64,000 nucleotides of DNA from Streptomyces cacaoi. Its GTDB lineage: Bacteria; Actinomycetota; Actinomycetes; Streptomycetales; Streptomycetaceae. Position numbers and translations under genes: made by a program. The notes below the pieces were generated by a model, which did not search any database, was not told where the DNA came from, and saw nothing but the letters and a program-made list of their open reading frames with translations. The stretch spans positions 1 to 64,000 of the forward strand of contig NZ_BJMM01000004.1 in assembly GCF_006539165.1 (NCBI RefSeq), given 5' to 3'. This document shows, piece after piece, positions 45,897-53,196 of the stretch. Within the stretch, counting starts at the first letter, position 1; the number at the start of each line of letters is the position of its first letter.

Positions 45897-46586
45897 GTGA
45901 GTGACAGCGGACGGCGGCCCTGGATCGTGGGCGTCTCGGGCGCCTCGGGCACCCCCTACGCGGCGGCGGTGCTGCGCGGGCTGCTGGCGGCCGGCGAGGA
46001 CGTGGACCTCGTCGTCAGCCGTGCCTCCCGGCTGACGCTGCTGGACGAGAACGGTCACCCGTTCCGGGACGCGCACGCGGCACAGGATCTGCGCCGCTGG
46101 CTGGCGCGCGGCGCCGACGGCAGCCCGGACGCGTTCGCCGCCGAGGCGGAGGCCGCCGAGCGGGTACGGCACTGGCCGGCCGGCGATCTGGCGGCCGGGC
46201 CGTCCTCCGGCTCGTACCCGGCCAAGGGCATGCTGATCGTCCCGGCGAGCACCGCCTGTGTGGCGGGGGTGGCGCTGGGGCTGTCGAAGGATCTCCTCCA
46301 GCGCACGGCGAGCGTGACGCTGAAGGAACGCAGACCGCTGGTGGTGGCCGTGCGTGAGGCGCCGCTGAACGGGCAGACGCTGCGGCACCTGGTGGAGCTG
46401 GACGCGGCGGGCGCCGCCGTGGTGCCGGCCTCGCCCGCCTTCTACGCCGGCGCGCGGCACATCCAGGACCTGGTGGACTTCGTCGCGGGCCGGGTGCTGG
46501 ACGCCGCCGGTGTGCCGCACCGGCTGTACCGCCGCTGGGAGGGGGAGCTGGGGGCAGCGGCGCCGGGCTCCGCGGACGGCTCCTGA
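45897..46586 (+). CDS. ubiX: UbiX flavin prenyltransferase
   Basis: 229 residues. It joins dimethylallyl phosphate to FMN to make prenylated FMN for UbiD. The fold shows VGVSGASGTPYAAAVLRGLLAAG (FMN phosphate loop), LVVSRAS, the MLIVPASTACVAGVALGLSKDLLQR block and LKERRPLVVAVREAPL typical of UbiX/Pad1. GTG start. Partner of the UbiD at 41.4 kb although two minus-strand genes intervene. Confidence 0.95.
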   Translation: MSDSGRRPWIVGVSGASGTPYAAAVLRGLLAAGEDVDLVVSRASRLTLLDENGHPFRDAHAAQDLRRWLARGADGSPDAFAAEAEAAERVRHWPAGDLAAGPSSGSYPAKGMLIVPASTACVAGVALGLSKDLLQRTASVTLKERRPLVVAVREAPLNGQTLRHLVELDAAGAAVVPASPAFYAGARHIQDLVDFVAGRVLDAAGVPHRLYRRWEGELGAAAPGSADGS

Positions 46587-46879
46587 GCGGGTGCGGCCGG
46601 CTCCGGCGGGCGCGGGCGGTCCCGGAGGCCCTGTTCCACCGGGGGTCCACCGGGCGAGGGCCTTCGTCGTACATGGGCCCGGAAGGGGCTCCATGCCTTA
46701 GATTCGTTGTCTGTACCTCACCGAGGACGGCAGAACGGCAGCTTCGGCACGGCAGTTCGACCATCACGGCAGCCCGGTGACCGTGGATTCCCGGGTCCCG
46801 GGGTTCCCAGGGCTCCCGGGTTCCCCCGGGGCCTCTCCGGCTCTCCGGCTGCATCGACGACGGGAAGGCAGCAGCATCC
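46587..46879 (+). other. 293-bp leader before the Lrp/AsnC gene
   Basis: No gene recognised. The 3' part (46789-46835) is built from CCCGGG, GGGTTCCC and similar short repeats that can form several alternative hairpins. A promoter may lie near 46695-46720 (AGATTCGTTGTCTGTACC), but I cannot fix its elements. Confidence 0.4.
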
Positions 46880-47332
46880 ATGGACGCGGTGGACAGGCAG
46901 CTCATCCAGGCGCTGCGCGAGAACGGCAGAGCGTCCTATGCCGAACTCGGCCGGCTCGTGGGCCTCTCCGGCCCCAGCGTCACCGACCGGATCAACCGGC
47001 TGGAGGCGGCCGGGGTGATCACCGGCTACCGCGCCACCGTCGACGCCGCCCAGCTGGGGCTGGGGGTGACCGCGCTCATCGGCATCCAGCTGACGGACTC
47101 CACCGACCACGAGGAGGTGGCGGGCCGGCTGCGCGAGCTGCACGAGGTGGAGGACTGCTGGTTCATCGCCGGTGACGACTCCTACATGCTCAAGGTCCGC
47201 GCCGGTGACGTGGACGATCTGGAGCGCACCATCCGCCGGCTCTCCGGCACCAAGGGCGTCTCCCGTACCCGGACGACGATCGTCCTGTCCACGAAGTGGG
47301 AGAACCGGGTCGGCGAATTGCCCGGCGGCTGA
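46880..47332 (+). CDS. Lrp/AsnC family transcriptional regulator
   Basis: 150 residues. Helix-turn-helix at about 20-45 (ASYAELGRLVGLSGPSVTDRINRLEAAGVI), then the RAM ligand-binding domain with VTALIGIQL, CWFIAGDDSYMLKVRAGD and GVSRTRTTIVL. Lrp proteins form octamers that sense amino acids. ATG start. In S. coelicolor a similar regulator sits between ubiX and mqnE, so control of the menaquinone genes is plausible but unproven. Confidence 0.95.
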   Translation: MDAVDRQLIQALRENGRASYAELGRLVGLSGPSVTDRINRLEAAGVITGYRATVDAAQLGLGVTALIGIQLTDSTDHEEVAGRLRELHEVEDCWFIAGDDSYMLKVRAGDVDDLERTIRRLSGTKGVSRTRTTIVLSTKWENRVGELPGG

Positions 47333-47409
47333 CCTCCGCACGGCCTGACGTAGGGTGCGGGCGTACCGCCCGGGCGGCGCGAACCGGACGACGGGCGGAC
47401 GGAACCGGC

Positions 47410-47467
47410 GAGAGCCGATGAGATCCGACGAGAGCTGACGAGAGCTGACGAGCCTGACGAGACCGGC
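47410..47467. repeat. 10-bp tandem repeat upstream of the MqnE-like gene
   Basis: Units GAGAGCCGAT, GAGATCCGAC, GAGAGCTGAC, GAGAGCTGAC, GAGCCTGAC and GAGACCGGC run from 47410 to 47467, the last two one base shorter. An ATG at 47418 opens a six-codon frame (MRSDES) within it. Confidence 0.75.
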
Positions 47468-47518
47468 ATGCCGGATGGATCGGGCGGCTCGGGACGAGTG
47501 GGGCAGGTGGCGCGAGGA

Positions 47519-48688
47519 ATGGACGCGGAAGTGCGGCGGGACGGCAGCGGTGCGGAGCGCGGCTCCGGCAGCCCGGACGTTCCCGGGATCGAGGCCGTCG
47601 AGCAGCGGATCCGCGCCGGTGAACGGCTCGGCGCCGCGGACGGCCTCGCCCTGTTCGCCTCCGACGACCTCGCCCGGCTGGGCGGCCTCGCACACGCGGC
47701 ACGCACCCGCGTGAACGGCGACGCGGGCCACTTCGCCCTCGTCCGGCCGCTGTCCGTCGCGGCCGCGGCCCCGGCGGGCGCCGACGGGGAGGCCACCGAG
47801 GAGGAGCACGCCGCCGCCGTGGTCCGGCTCGCCCAGGAGGGCGGCACGGACGGCCTGGTGGAGCTGCGCCTGGACGCCGCCGGCTGCCCGGCGGGCCGTT
47901 TTCTGCCTCTGCTGCGCGCGCTGCGCGCCGCGCTGCCCGACGGGGTGGCGCTCACCGGCTGCACGGCGGCCGACGTCCGCCGCTTCGCCGCGGAGAGCGG
48001 CACGAACGCCGATGCCGCCGACGGCATCGAAGGGGTGCTGGCCCGACTGGCCGACGCCGGTCTCGAGTCGCTCGCGGGCGACGACGCCGGCGTCTTCGAC
48101 CCCGGGGTGCGTGCGCACTTCCCCGGCCTTCCGACGTGGGAGGAGTGGGCGCAGGTGCACCGCGCCGCGCACGCCAGGGGGCTGTCCAGCGTGTGCACGC
48201 TGCTGCTCGGGCACACCGAGGAGCCCGCGCACGTCGTCGACCATCTGCTGCGGCTGCGGGCGCTCCAGGACGAGACGGGCGGCTTCCGGGAGTTCGCGCC
48301 ACTGCTGCACGAGGACGGTGCCGGGCACACGGCGGGCCGGTCCGGCGGGCCCGCATCCCGTACCGTCACCGGTGCCGAGACCTTCAAGACCTTCGCCGTC
48401 TGCCGGCTGCTGCTGGACAACGTCGCGCACATCGCCGTCGACCGGGCCGCCTTCGGTGATCAGACGGCACAGCTGACGCTCCAGTTCGGCGCCGACGAGC
48501 TGGCCGGTCCGGTGGCCGAGGCCCGGGGCGCGGCCGCGCCGGACGCGCCGGGCCGGGACGAGCTGGTCGAGCTGATCCGCGACGCCGGTTTCCGGCCCGT
48601 CGAGCGGACCGCCGGCTACGGCACCGTCCACGCCTACGACGGCCCCGACCCGGACCGCCGCGAGGCCCCGCAGCCGATGCGCGTGTAG
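47519..48688 (+). CDS. MqnE-like protein lacking the radical-SAM cluster motif
   Basis: 389 residues. The sequence tracks aminofutalosine synthase MqnE: MDAE N-terminus, RIRAGERLGAADGLALFASDDLARLGGLAH, LADAGLESLAGDDAGVFD, TLLLGHTEEPAHVVDHLLRL, ALQDETGGFREFAPL, GAETFKTFAVCRLLLDN, TAQLTLQFGADEL and ELIRDAGFRPVER. Where MqnE has CxxxCxxC after the first beta strand, this protein reads PLSVAAAAPAGADGEATE, with no cysteine. It cannot bind a canonical [4Fe-4S] cluster. The frame is intact, so it is not a simple pseudogene. ATG 47468 and GTG 47507 are other possible starts. It occupies the usual mqnE position after the Lrp gene. Confidence 0.82.
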   Translation: MDAEVRRDGSGAERGSGSPDVPGIEAVEQRIRAGERLGAADGLALFASDDLARLGGLAHAARTRVNGDAGHFALVRPLSVAAAAPAGADGEATEEEHAAAVVRLAQEGGTDGLVELRLDAAGCPAGRFLPLLRALRAALPDGVALTGCTAADVRRFAAESGTNADAADGIEGVLARLADAGLESLAGDDAGVFDPGVRAHFPGLPTWEEWAQVHRAAHARGLSSVCTLLLGHTEEPAHVVDHLLRLRALQDETGGFREFAPLLHEDGAGHTAGRSGGPASRTVTGAETFKTFAVCRLLLDNVAHIAVDRAAFGDQTAQLTLQFGADELAGPVAEARGAAAPDAPGRDELVELIRDAGFRPVERTAGYGTVHAYDGPDPDRREAPQPMRV

Positions 48689-48717
48689 CGCCCGGCGCCG
48701 GGGGAACCCCGGGCGGT

Positions 48718-49419
48718 ATGGCGCGCAGCGAGAGCCCCCGCACGCCCGAGGACGCCTACGACGCCACGCCCTTCCTGCCCGAGGGCGCGGAAGGCGCTGG
48801 AGGCACGGCGGCGGGCGGTGCCGGGCTGACGGCGCTGCGGGAGGCAGCGGCCGGGTGCCGGGGCTGTCCGCTGCACCGGGACGCCACGCAGACCGTCTTC
48901 GGCGCGGGCGACGCCGGGGCCCGGGTCCTCCTCGTGGGGGAGCAGCCCGGCGATCAGGAGGACCGGCGCGGTGAGCCCTTCGTGGGCCCGGCCGGGCGGG
49001 TGCTGACGGCGGCGCTGGAGGAGGCGGGCATCGACCCGGACCAGACGTATGTCACCAACGCCGTCAAGCACTTCAAGTGGGCCCACGAGCAGGGGCGGGG
49101 CAAGCGGCGCATCCACCGGCCGCCGACGCTGCGGGAGATGGGCGCCTGCGCTCCCTGGCTGACGGCGGAGCTGGCGCTGACCGAGCCGGAGGTGCTCGTC
49201 GTGCTGGGGGCGACGGCGGGCAAGGCACTGTTCGGCTCGGGCTTCCGGGTCACCAGGGAGCGCGGTGCCTGCACGGAGCGGACGGTGCACGGGCGCACGG
49301 AGCAGGTCGTGCCGACGATCCATCCCTCGGCGGTGCTGCGGGCCCGGGAGGGGGACCGCGAGGCGGTGCGCGGCGGTCTCGTCGCGGATCTGCGGGTGGC
49401 CGCCCGGCGGCTGGGCTGA
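48718..49419 (+). CDS. udgX: UdgX-type uracil-DNA glycosylase
   Basis: 233 residues. The family motif GEQPGDQED (motif A) at about 74-82 and the KRRIH loop at 129-133 are diagnostic of UdgX, in which the loop His (His133 here) bonds covalently to the abasic site after uracil removal. Cys47, Cys50 and Cys144, with a fourth less certain, would hold the [4Fe-4S] cluster. VVPTIHPSAVLRA is motif B. It starts 29 bp after the MqnE-like gene on the same strand. Role: uracil repair or marking. Confidence 0.93.
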   Translation: MARSESPRTPEDAYDATPFLPEGAEGAGGTAAGGAGLTALREAAAGCRGCPLHRDATQTVFGAGDAGARVLLVGEQPGDQEDRRGEPFVGPAGRVLTAALEEAGIDPDQTYVTNAVKHFKWAHEQGRGKRRIHRPPTLREMGACAPWLTAELALTEPEVLVVLGATAGKALFGSGFRVTRERGACTERTVHGRTEQVVPTIHPSAVLRAREGDREAVRGGLVADLRVAARRLG

Positions 49420-49629
49420 TCCCACGGGCCGACGAGCCGGTGGCAGGGGGCGACCGGGGCCGACGGGCCGACGGGTGGGTGACAGGCGCGGACGGCACGG
49501 TCGGCGGCCCGGGCGGACTGCCTGGTCACGGGCCGTGCGGCGGCCGGGCGCGGGGGCGGCGCCGAGCGGCGGAGGGGCTGTGCTTGACTGGTGAGGTCGC
49601 CTATAAGCCCCAAGCATGGAGAAGACACC

Positions 49630-50070
49630 GTGAGCAGCACCAAGTCGCACGCGACGCTCCGCTACACGACCATGCGCCTGGGCATCTTCGTCGGCTGCCT
49701 CGTCGTGGTCGCCGTTCTCGCGCACTTCGGCATCGTCCCCGCGGGCATCGGCAGGTCCAACCCGGTCTGGGTGGTCCTGCTCGCGTTGGTGCTCTCCGCG
49801 CCGCTCAGCTATGTGCTGCTGCGCAGGCAGCGGGACGCGATGTCGGAGCAGATCGTCGAGGGCGTCGGCCGGGCCAAGGAGCGGCTGGCGGCCAACCAGC
49901 GTCAGGAGGACGCGGCGGTCGATGCCGAGGAGGCCCTTCGGAAGCAGAGGTCCGGGACGGCCCAGCACACCGGAAGGCCGGCGGGGCCGATGCGGCCCGC
50001 CCAGCGTGAGGCCGCCGGCTCCCCGGGCGGTGCGCCCCGGGCCTCCGGACCCTCCGCCTCCTCTGTGTGA
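49630..50070 (+). CDS. DUF4229 membrane protein
   Basis: 146 residues. ATLRYTTMRLGIFVGCLVVVAVLAHFG is TM1 and PVWVVLLALVLSAPLSYVLL TM2; these form the DUF4229 domain. A coiled stretch RRQRDAMSEQIVEGVGRAKERLA follows, then a Gly/Pro/Ser tail. GTG at 49630 is chosen (VSSTKSHATLRY) with GGAGAA upstream. Function unknown. Followed by a T-tailed terminator. Confidence 0.9.
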   Translation: MSSTKSHATLRYTTMRLGIFVGCLVVVAVLAHFGIVPAGIGRSNPVWVVLLALVLSAPLSYVLLRRQRDAMSEQIVEGVGRAKERLAANQRQEDAAVDAEEALRKQRSGTAQHTGRPAGPMRPAQREAAGSPGGAPRASGPSASSV

Positions 50071-50088
50071 CGCTCGTCACTCACTCCG

Positions 50089-50135
50089 AACGCCCCGTCG
50101 GGAATGCCCTTTCCCCGGCGGGGCGTTGAGTTTTT
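50089..50135 (+). terminator. intrinsic terminator after the DUF4229 gene
   Basis: AACGCCCCG (50089-50097) pairs with CGGGGCGTT (50119-50127); an inner CGGG/CCCG continues the stem, with a T/G wobble between. GAGTTTTT follows. One of the few classical T-tailed terminators in the window. Confidence 0.85.
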
Positions 50136-50146
50136 CCGGAACCACA

Positions 50147-50191
50147 ACCCAAAGGCAGGCTTTGGGTAGGCCAAAGACGGAGTGTTAGCGT
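50147..50191 (+). promoter_or_regulatory. promoter with overlapping operator of the Cys leader/symporter unit
   Basis: ACCCAAAG-GCAGG-CTTTGGGT (50147-50167) is a perfect 8-bp inverted repeat, followed by a third CCAAAG at 50171-50176. Its right arm contains a -35 (TTGGGT, 50162-50167), 18 nt before a -10 (TAGCGT, 50186-50191). The start would fall at about 50198, at the leader ATG. Confidence 0.65.
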
Positions 50192-50198
50192 GACCGGC

Positions 50199-50300
50199 AT
50201 GTTCACAGCAGCCCCCACTTCCGAGGCGCCCCGAGGCACGGCGCTCGTGGAGCGGCTGCACGTCGACCTCTGCCGGTGCATGTCGGCAACCTGTCGCTGA
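50199..50300 (+). CDS. Cys-rich regulatory leader peptide
   Basis: 33-codon frame: it starts MFTAAPTSEAPRG, has LHVDLCRCMSATCR at the end and stops at 50300. The HVDLCR...SATC ending is typical of the short 'putative leader peptide' class found before sulphur-assimilation and transport genes in Streptomyces. Three Cys codons lie in the last 8 codons. No ribosome site precedes the ATG, and the promoter above would start the mRNA at the ATG, so translation is probably leaderless. Ribosome stalling at Cys codons under cysteine shortage would be the expected mode, as described for mycobacterial cysteine attenuators. Confidence 0.75.
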   Translation: MFTAAPTSEAPRGTALVERLHVDLCRCMSATCR

Positions 50301-50383
50301 GCACGCGGCCGGACTACTCTCCGGCGCAACCCTCGCCGCTGTTCCCTCTCCTCTCCCCTACCGAGAAGTTCCGGAGTCTGTCC

Positions 50384-51820
50384 GTGTCTTCGTCGTCCTC
50401 GTCGTCTTCGGCGTCCCCGTCGTCCCCTTCGTCGTCTTCCGCGCAAGCCGCGTCCACGGCCGAGCCGTCGCCCGGCCGCCGCATACCCAAGATCCCGTTC
50501 TGGGTCCAGATCCTGCTCGGTCTCGTCCTCGGTGTCGTGCTCGGCTGGGTCGCCCGGAACTGGGACATCGCCTGGCTGGGCACGACGCTCACGAAGGTCG
50601 GTGACATCTTCGTCCAGCTGCTGAAGCTGGCCGTCGCGCCGCTCGTCTTCTTCGCGATCACCATCTCGATCACGAATCTGCGCAACGTGCACAACGCGGC
50701 GCGCCTCGCCACCCGCACGCTGCTGTGGTTCATGGCGACCTCGCTCATCGCGGTCGCGATCGGGCTGCTCATCGGCCTGGTCACCAACCCCGGTTCGGGC
50801 ACCGGCCTGTCCGCCGAGGACGCCGCCAAGCCCGACACCCACGGCTCCTGGCTCGACTTCCTCACCGGGATCATCCCGAAGGACGTCGTCACGCCGTTCA
50901 CCGAACTCCAGGTCCTCCAGATCGTGTTCATGGCGGTCGTCGTCGGTATCGCCGCGCTCAAGCTCGGTGAGAAGGCCGAACCGATCCTCAAGCTCGGCGA
51001 GTCCGTGCTGGCGCTGCTCCAGAAGGCGCTGTGGTGGATCATCCGGCTGGCGCCGATCGGCACCATCGGCCTGATCGGTACCGCCATCAAGGACTACGGC
51101 TGGGATCTGATCGGCAGCTACGCCACGTTCACGGCGGACATCTACGTCGGCTGCGCCCTCGTCCTGTTCGCCGTCTACCCGCTGCTGCTGGCCACCGTCG
51201 CCAAGGTCAACCCGCTCCAGTTCTTCAAGGGCGCCTGGCCCGCGATCCAGCTGGCCTTCGTCTCGCGCTCCTCGGTGGGCACCATGCCGCTCACCCAGCG
51301 GGTCACCGAACGGCTCGGTGTGCCCAAGGAGTACGCCTCCTTCGCGGTCCCGTTCGGTTCGACGACGAAGATGGACGGCTGCGCCTCCATCTACCCGGCG
51401 ATCGCGGCGATCTTCGTCGGTGAGTTCTTCCACATCGACATGGGCATCAAGGAGTACCTGCTCATCGTCTTCGTCTCGGTCATCGGCTCGGCGGCGACGG
51501 CCGGTCTGACCGGCGCCACGGTGATGCTCACGCTCACCCTGTCCACGCTGGGCCTGCCGCTGGAGGGCGTCGGCCTGCTCCTGGCCATCGACCCGATCCT
51601 GGACATGATGCGGACGGCGACGAACGTCGCCGGGCAGGTCGTCATCCCGGTCCTGGTCTCGGCCAAGGAGAAGATCCTCGACCGCGACGCGTTCGCGCAC
51701 GCCCGCAGCTTCAGCCTGGACGACATGGTGGACGACGCCCCGTCCGGCGAGAGCGGCGGCCGCGGTGACGGGGGAGCCGGCAAGGCGGCCGTCCCCGCCG
51801 CCGCCGGCGCCGGCAGCTGA
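50384..51820 (+). CDS. DAACS-family dicarboxylate/amino acid:cation symporter
   Basis: 478 residues. A Ser/Ala-rich cytoplasmic N-terminus of ~45 residues precedes eight helices and two re-entrant loops of the GltP/DctA/TcyP type. SRSSVGTMPLTQRV is the serine-rich HP1 loop, FAVPFGSTTKMDG the TM7 Na+/substrate motif, and LTGATVMLTLTLSTLGLPLEGVGLLLAIDPILDMMRTATNVAGQ covers HP2 and TM8. The TM8 DMMRTATNV places Arg where acidic-substrate carriers have it. GTG 50384 is preferred (GGAG 8 nt upstream). The Cys leader peptide upstream suggests cystine or another sulphur amino acid as substrate; this is inference. Confidence 0.92.
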   Translation: MSSSSSSSSASPSSPSSSSAQAASTAEPSPGRRIPKIPFWVQILLGLVLGVVLGWVARNWDIAWLGTTLTKVGDIFVQLLKLAVAPLVFFAITISITNLRNVHNAARLATRTLLWFMATSLIAVAIGLLIGLVTNPGSGTGLSAEDAAKPDTHGSWLDFLTGIIPKDVVTPFTELQVLQIVFMAVVVGIAALKLGEKAEPILKLGESVLALLQKALWWIIRLAPIGTIGLIGTAIKDYGWDLIGSYATFTADIYVGCALVLFAVYPLLLATVAKVNPLQFFKGAWPAIQLAFVSRSSVGTMPLTQRVTERLGVPKEYASFAVPFGSTTKMDGCASIYPAIAAIFVGEFFHIDMGIKEYLLIVFVSVIGSAATAGLTGATVMLTLTLSTLGLPLEGVGLLLAIDPILDMMRTATNVAGQVVIPVLVSAKEKILDRDAFAHARSFSLDDMVDDAPSGESGGRGDGGAGKAAVPAAAGAGS

Positions 51821-51843
51821 CGCGCCGCCCCCGGCCCGTGCGC

Positions 51844-51880
51844 AGGGCCCGGCCCCCGGTCTCCGGGTGGCCGGGCCCTT
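51844..51880 (+). terminator. terminator after the symporter
   Basis: AGGGCCCGGCC (51844-51854) pairs with GGCCGGGCCCT (51869-51879) around a 14-nt loop that can pair again (CCGG/CCGG); TTT follows. It lies 24 nt after the stop. Confidence 0.75.
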
Positions 51881-52024
51881 TCGCGTGTGTGCTGCGGGGG
51901 GCTCCGGCGGTCGGGCGGCGCCGGCGGGCGCGCACGTAGGCTGGCCCGGACCGTGGAGCGGGGGAAGTGCGGGGCGTCCGGGGGAACTTCGGTGCCGTGG
52001 CGCCTGGGAAAGGGGAGTTGAGAC

Positions 52025-52861
52025 GTGGGGCAGAAGCGGATGCCACGCCAGGTGCGGGAGCGGCAGATGCTGGACGCCGCGGTGGCGGCGTTCGCCCGGC
52101 ACGGGTACCAGGCGGCGTCCATGGACGAGATCGCCGAGGCGGCGGGGGTCTCCAAGCCGCTGGTCTACCTGTATCTGAAGTCGAAGGAAGAGCTGTTCAT
52201 GGCGTGTGTGCGGCGGGAGATCGGGGCTCTCGTCGCAGCTGTGCGGGAAGGCACCAGGGAGCGCGGGCTGCCCGCCGACCAGCAACTGTGGCACGGGCTG
52301 CGGGCGTTCTTCGCGCACACGGCCGCCCGCCCGGCCGGGGTGCGGGTGCTGTACCGGGCGCGCACCCAGGGCGAGCCGTTCGCCGGTGAGGTGGCGCGGA
52401 TGCGGGCGGAGCTGCTCACGCTGGTCACGGGGCTGCTGGGGCAGGCGGCGCGGGATGCGGGGTGCGGCAGCGAACCGGCCGAGCGCGAGGTGTCCGGCCT
52501 GGCCCATGCGCTCGTGGGCGCGGCGGAGTCCCTCGCGGAGTGGGCGGCACCGTCCACGGGCGGCGGGCCCGGCGGGAACGGCGCACGGGGCGAACAGGGC
52601 ACGCGCGGCGGCGCCTTCGCCCCGGAGGGCGCTTCCGACCCGCACAGCGCGTCCGGTCCGCACGGCACCTCCGACTCGCACGGCACCTCCGACTCGCACG
52701 GCACCTCCGACCCGCACGGTGTCCCCGGCGCACACTCCGCGAAGGAGGCCGCGGCGACGCTGATGAACTTCTGCTGGGTGGGGCTGGAGAGCCTGATGCG
52801 CGGCGCACGGTGGTCGCCCGGCGCCGGGGCGGGGCCGCGGGTGCTGTCGCCGGGGCAGTGA
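52025..52861 (+). CDS. TetR family regulator with a His/Ser/Asp repeat insert
   Basis: 278 residues. Helix 1 is RQMLDAAVAAFARHGYQ, and the helix-turn-helix SMDEIAEAAGVSKPLVYLYLKSKEELF lies at about 35-60. The ligand domain is interrupted at about 180-240 by a Gly/His/Ser/Asp-rich insert with (HGTSDS)-type repeats before the last helices (AATLMNFCWVGLESLM). Acyl-CoA-responsive TetR proteins often lie beside fatty acid genes, as here before an acyl-CoA synthetase. GTG start with GGGGAG upstream. Its operator may be the dyad at 53051-53064. Confidence 0.9.
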   Translation: MGQKRMPRQVRERQMLDAAVAAFARHGYQAASMDEIAEAAGVSKPLVYLYLKSKEELFMACVRREIGALVAAVREGTRERGLPADQQLWHGLRAFFAHTAARPAGVRVLYRARTQGEPFAGEVARMRAELLTLVTGLLGQAARDAGCGSEPAEREVSGLAHALVGAAESLAEWAAPSTGGGPGGNGARGEQGTRGGAFAPEGASDPHSASGPHGTSDSHGTSDSHGTSDPHGVPGAHSAKEAAATLMNFCWVGLESLMRGARWSPGAGAGPRVLSPGQ

Positions 52862-53196
52862 ACGGCCGGGGTGGGGCGGGGAGTTGTCGCGTTACGGGGC
52901 CACGCGTGGGGTGGGGAAGCCGTGCGGGGCGGGGCGTGACCGGAGCGCCGGGGCCGTGGCGGGGCCGGACGGGGAAACCGCCGGGTCCTGTGTGTGTCCG
53001 ATGGAGGTGGCGCCCGGGAGTTCCCCTCGGTGTGCCGGGTCACCTAGATTTTACGCCGGAGTAAGGTCGCGCCCTGGGCCGTCCGGAGCGGGCGGTCCGG
53101 CGTGGTCGACAGGCCGTGGGACGCGGCCGGTCGGGGCGGTGTGCGTCCGGGTGCCGGTCGGTGTCGTGCGGCCCCGCGCAGTGGAGGAGCCGCGAA
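52862..53196 (+). other. 335-bp gap upstream of the acyl-CoA synthetase
   Basis: No gene recognised. The last 150 bp carry a -10 like TAGATT (53045-53050), a TTAC-N6-GTAA dyad just after it, and a leader of about 140 nt before the GTG. The first half is GC-rich without visible signals. Confidence 0.5.
53045..53064 (+). promoter_or_regulatory. promoter -10 and operator-like dyad of the acyl-CoA synthetase gene
   Basis: TAGATT (53045-53050) is followed at once by TTAC-GCCGGA-GTAA (53051-53064), a short dyad of the type bound by TetR-class fatty acid regulators. Binding there would cover the transcription start. The -35 is not clear. Confidence 0.45.

Noticed and set aside
47519..48688. Pseudogene of mqnE
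   Set aside because: The frame is complete, codon use is normal, both ends match the family and no stop or frameshift is seen; only the cluster motif is gone.
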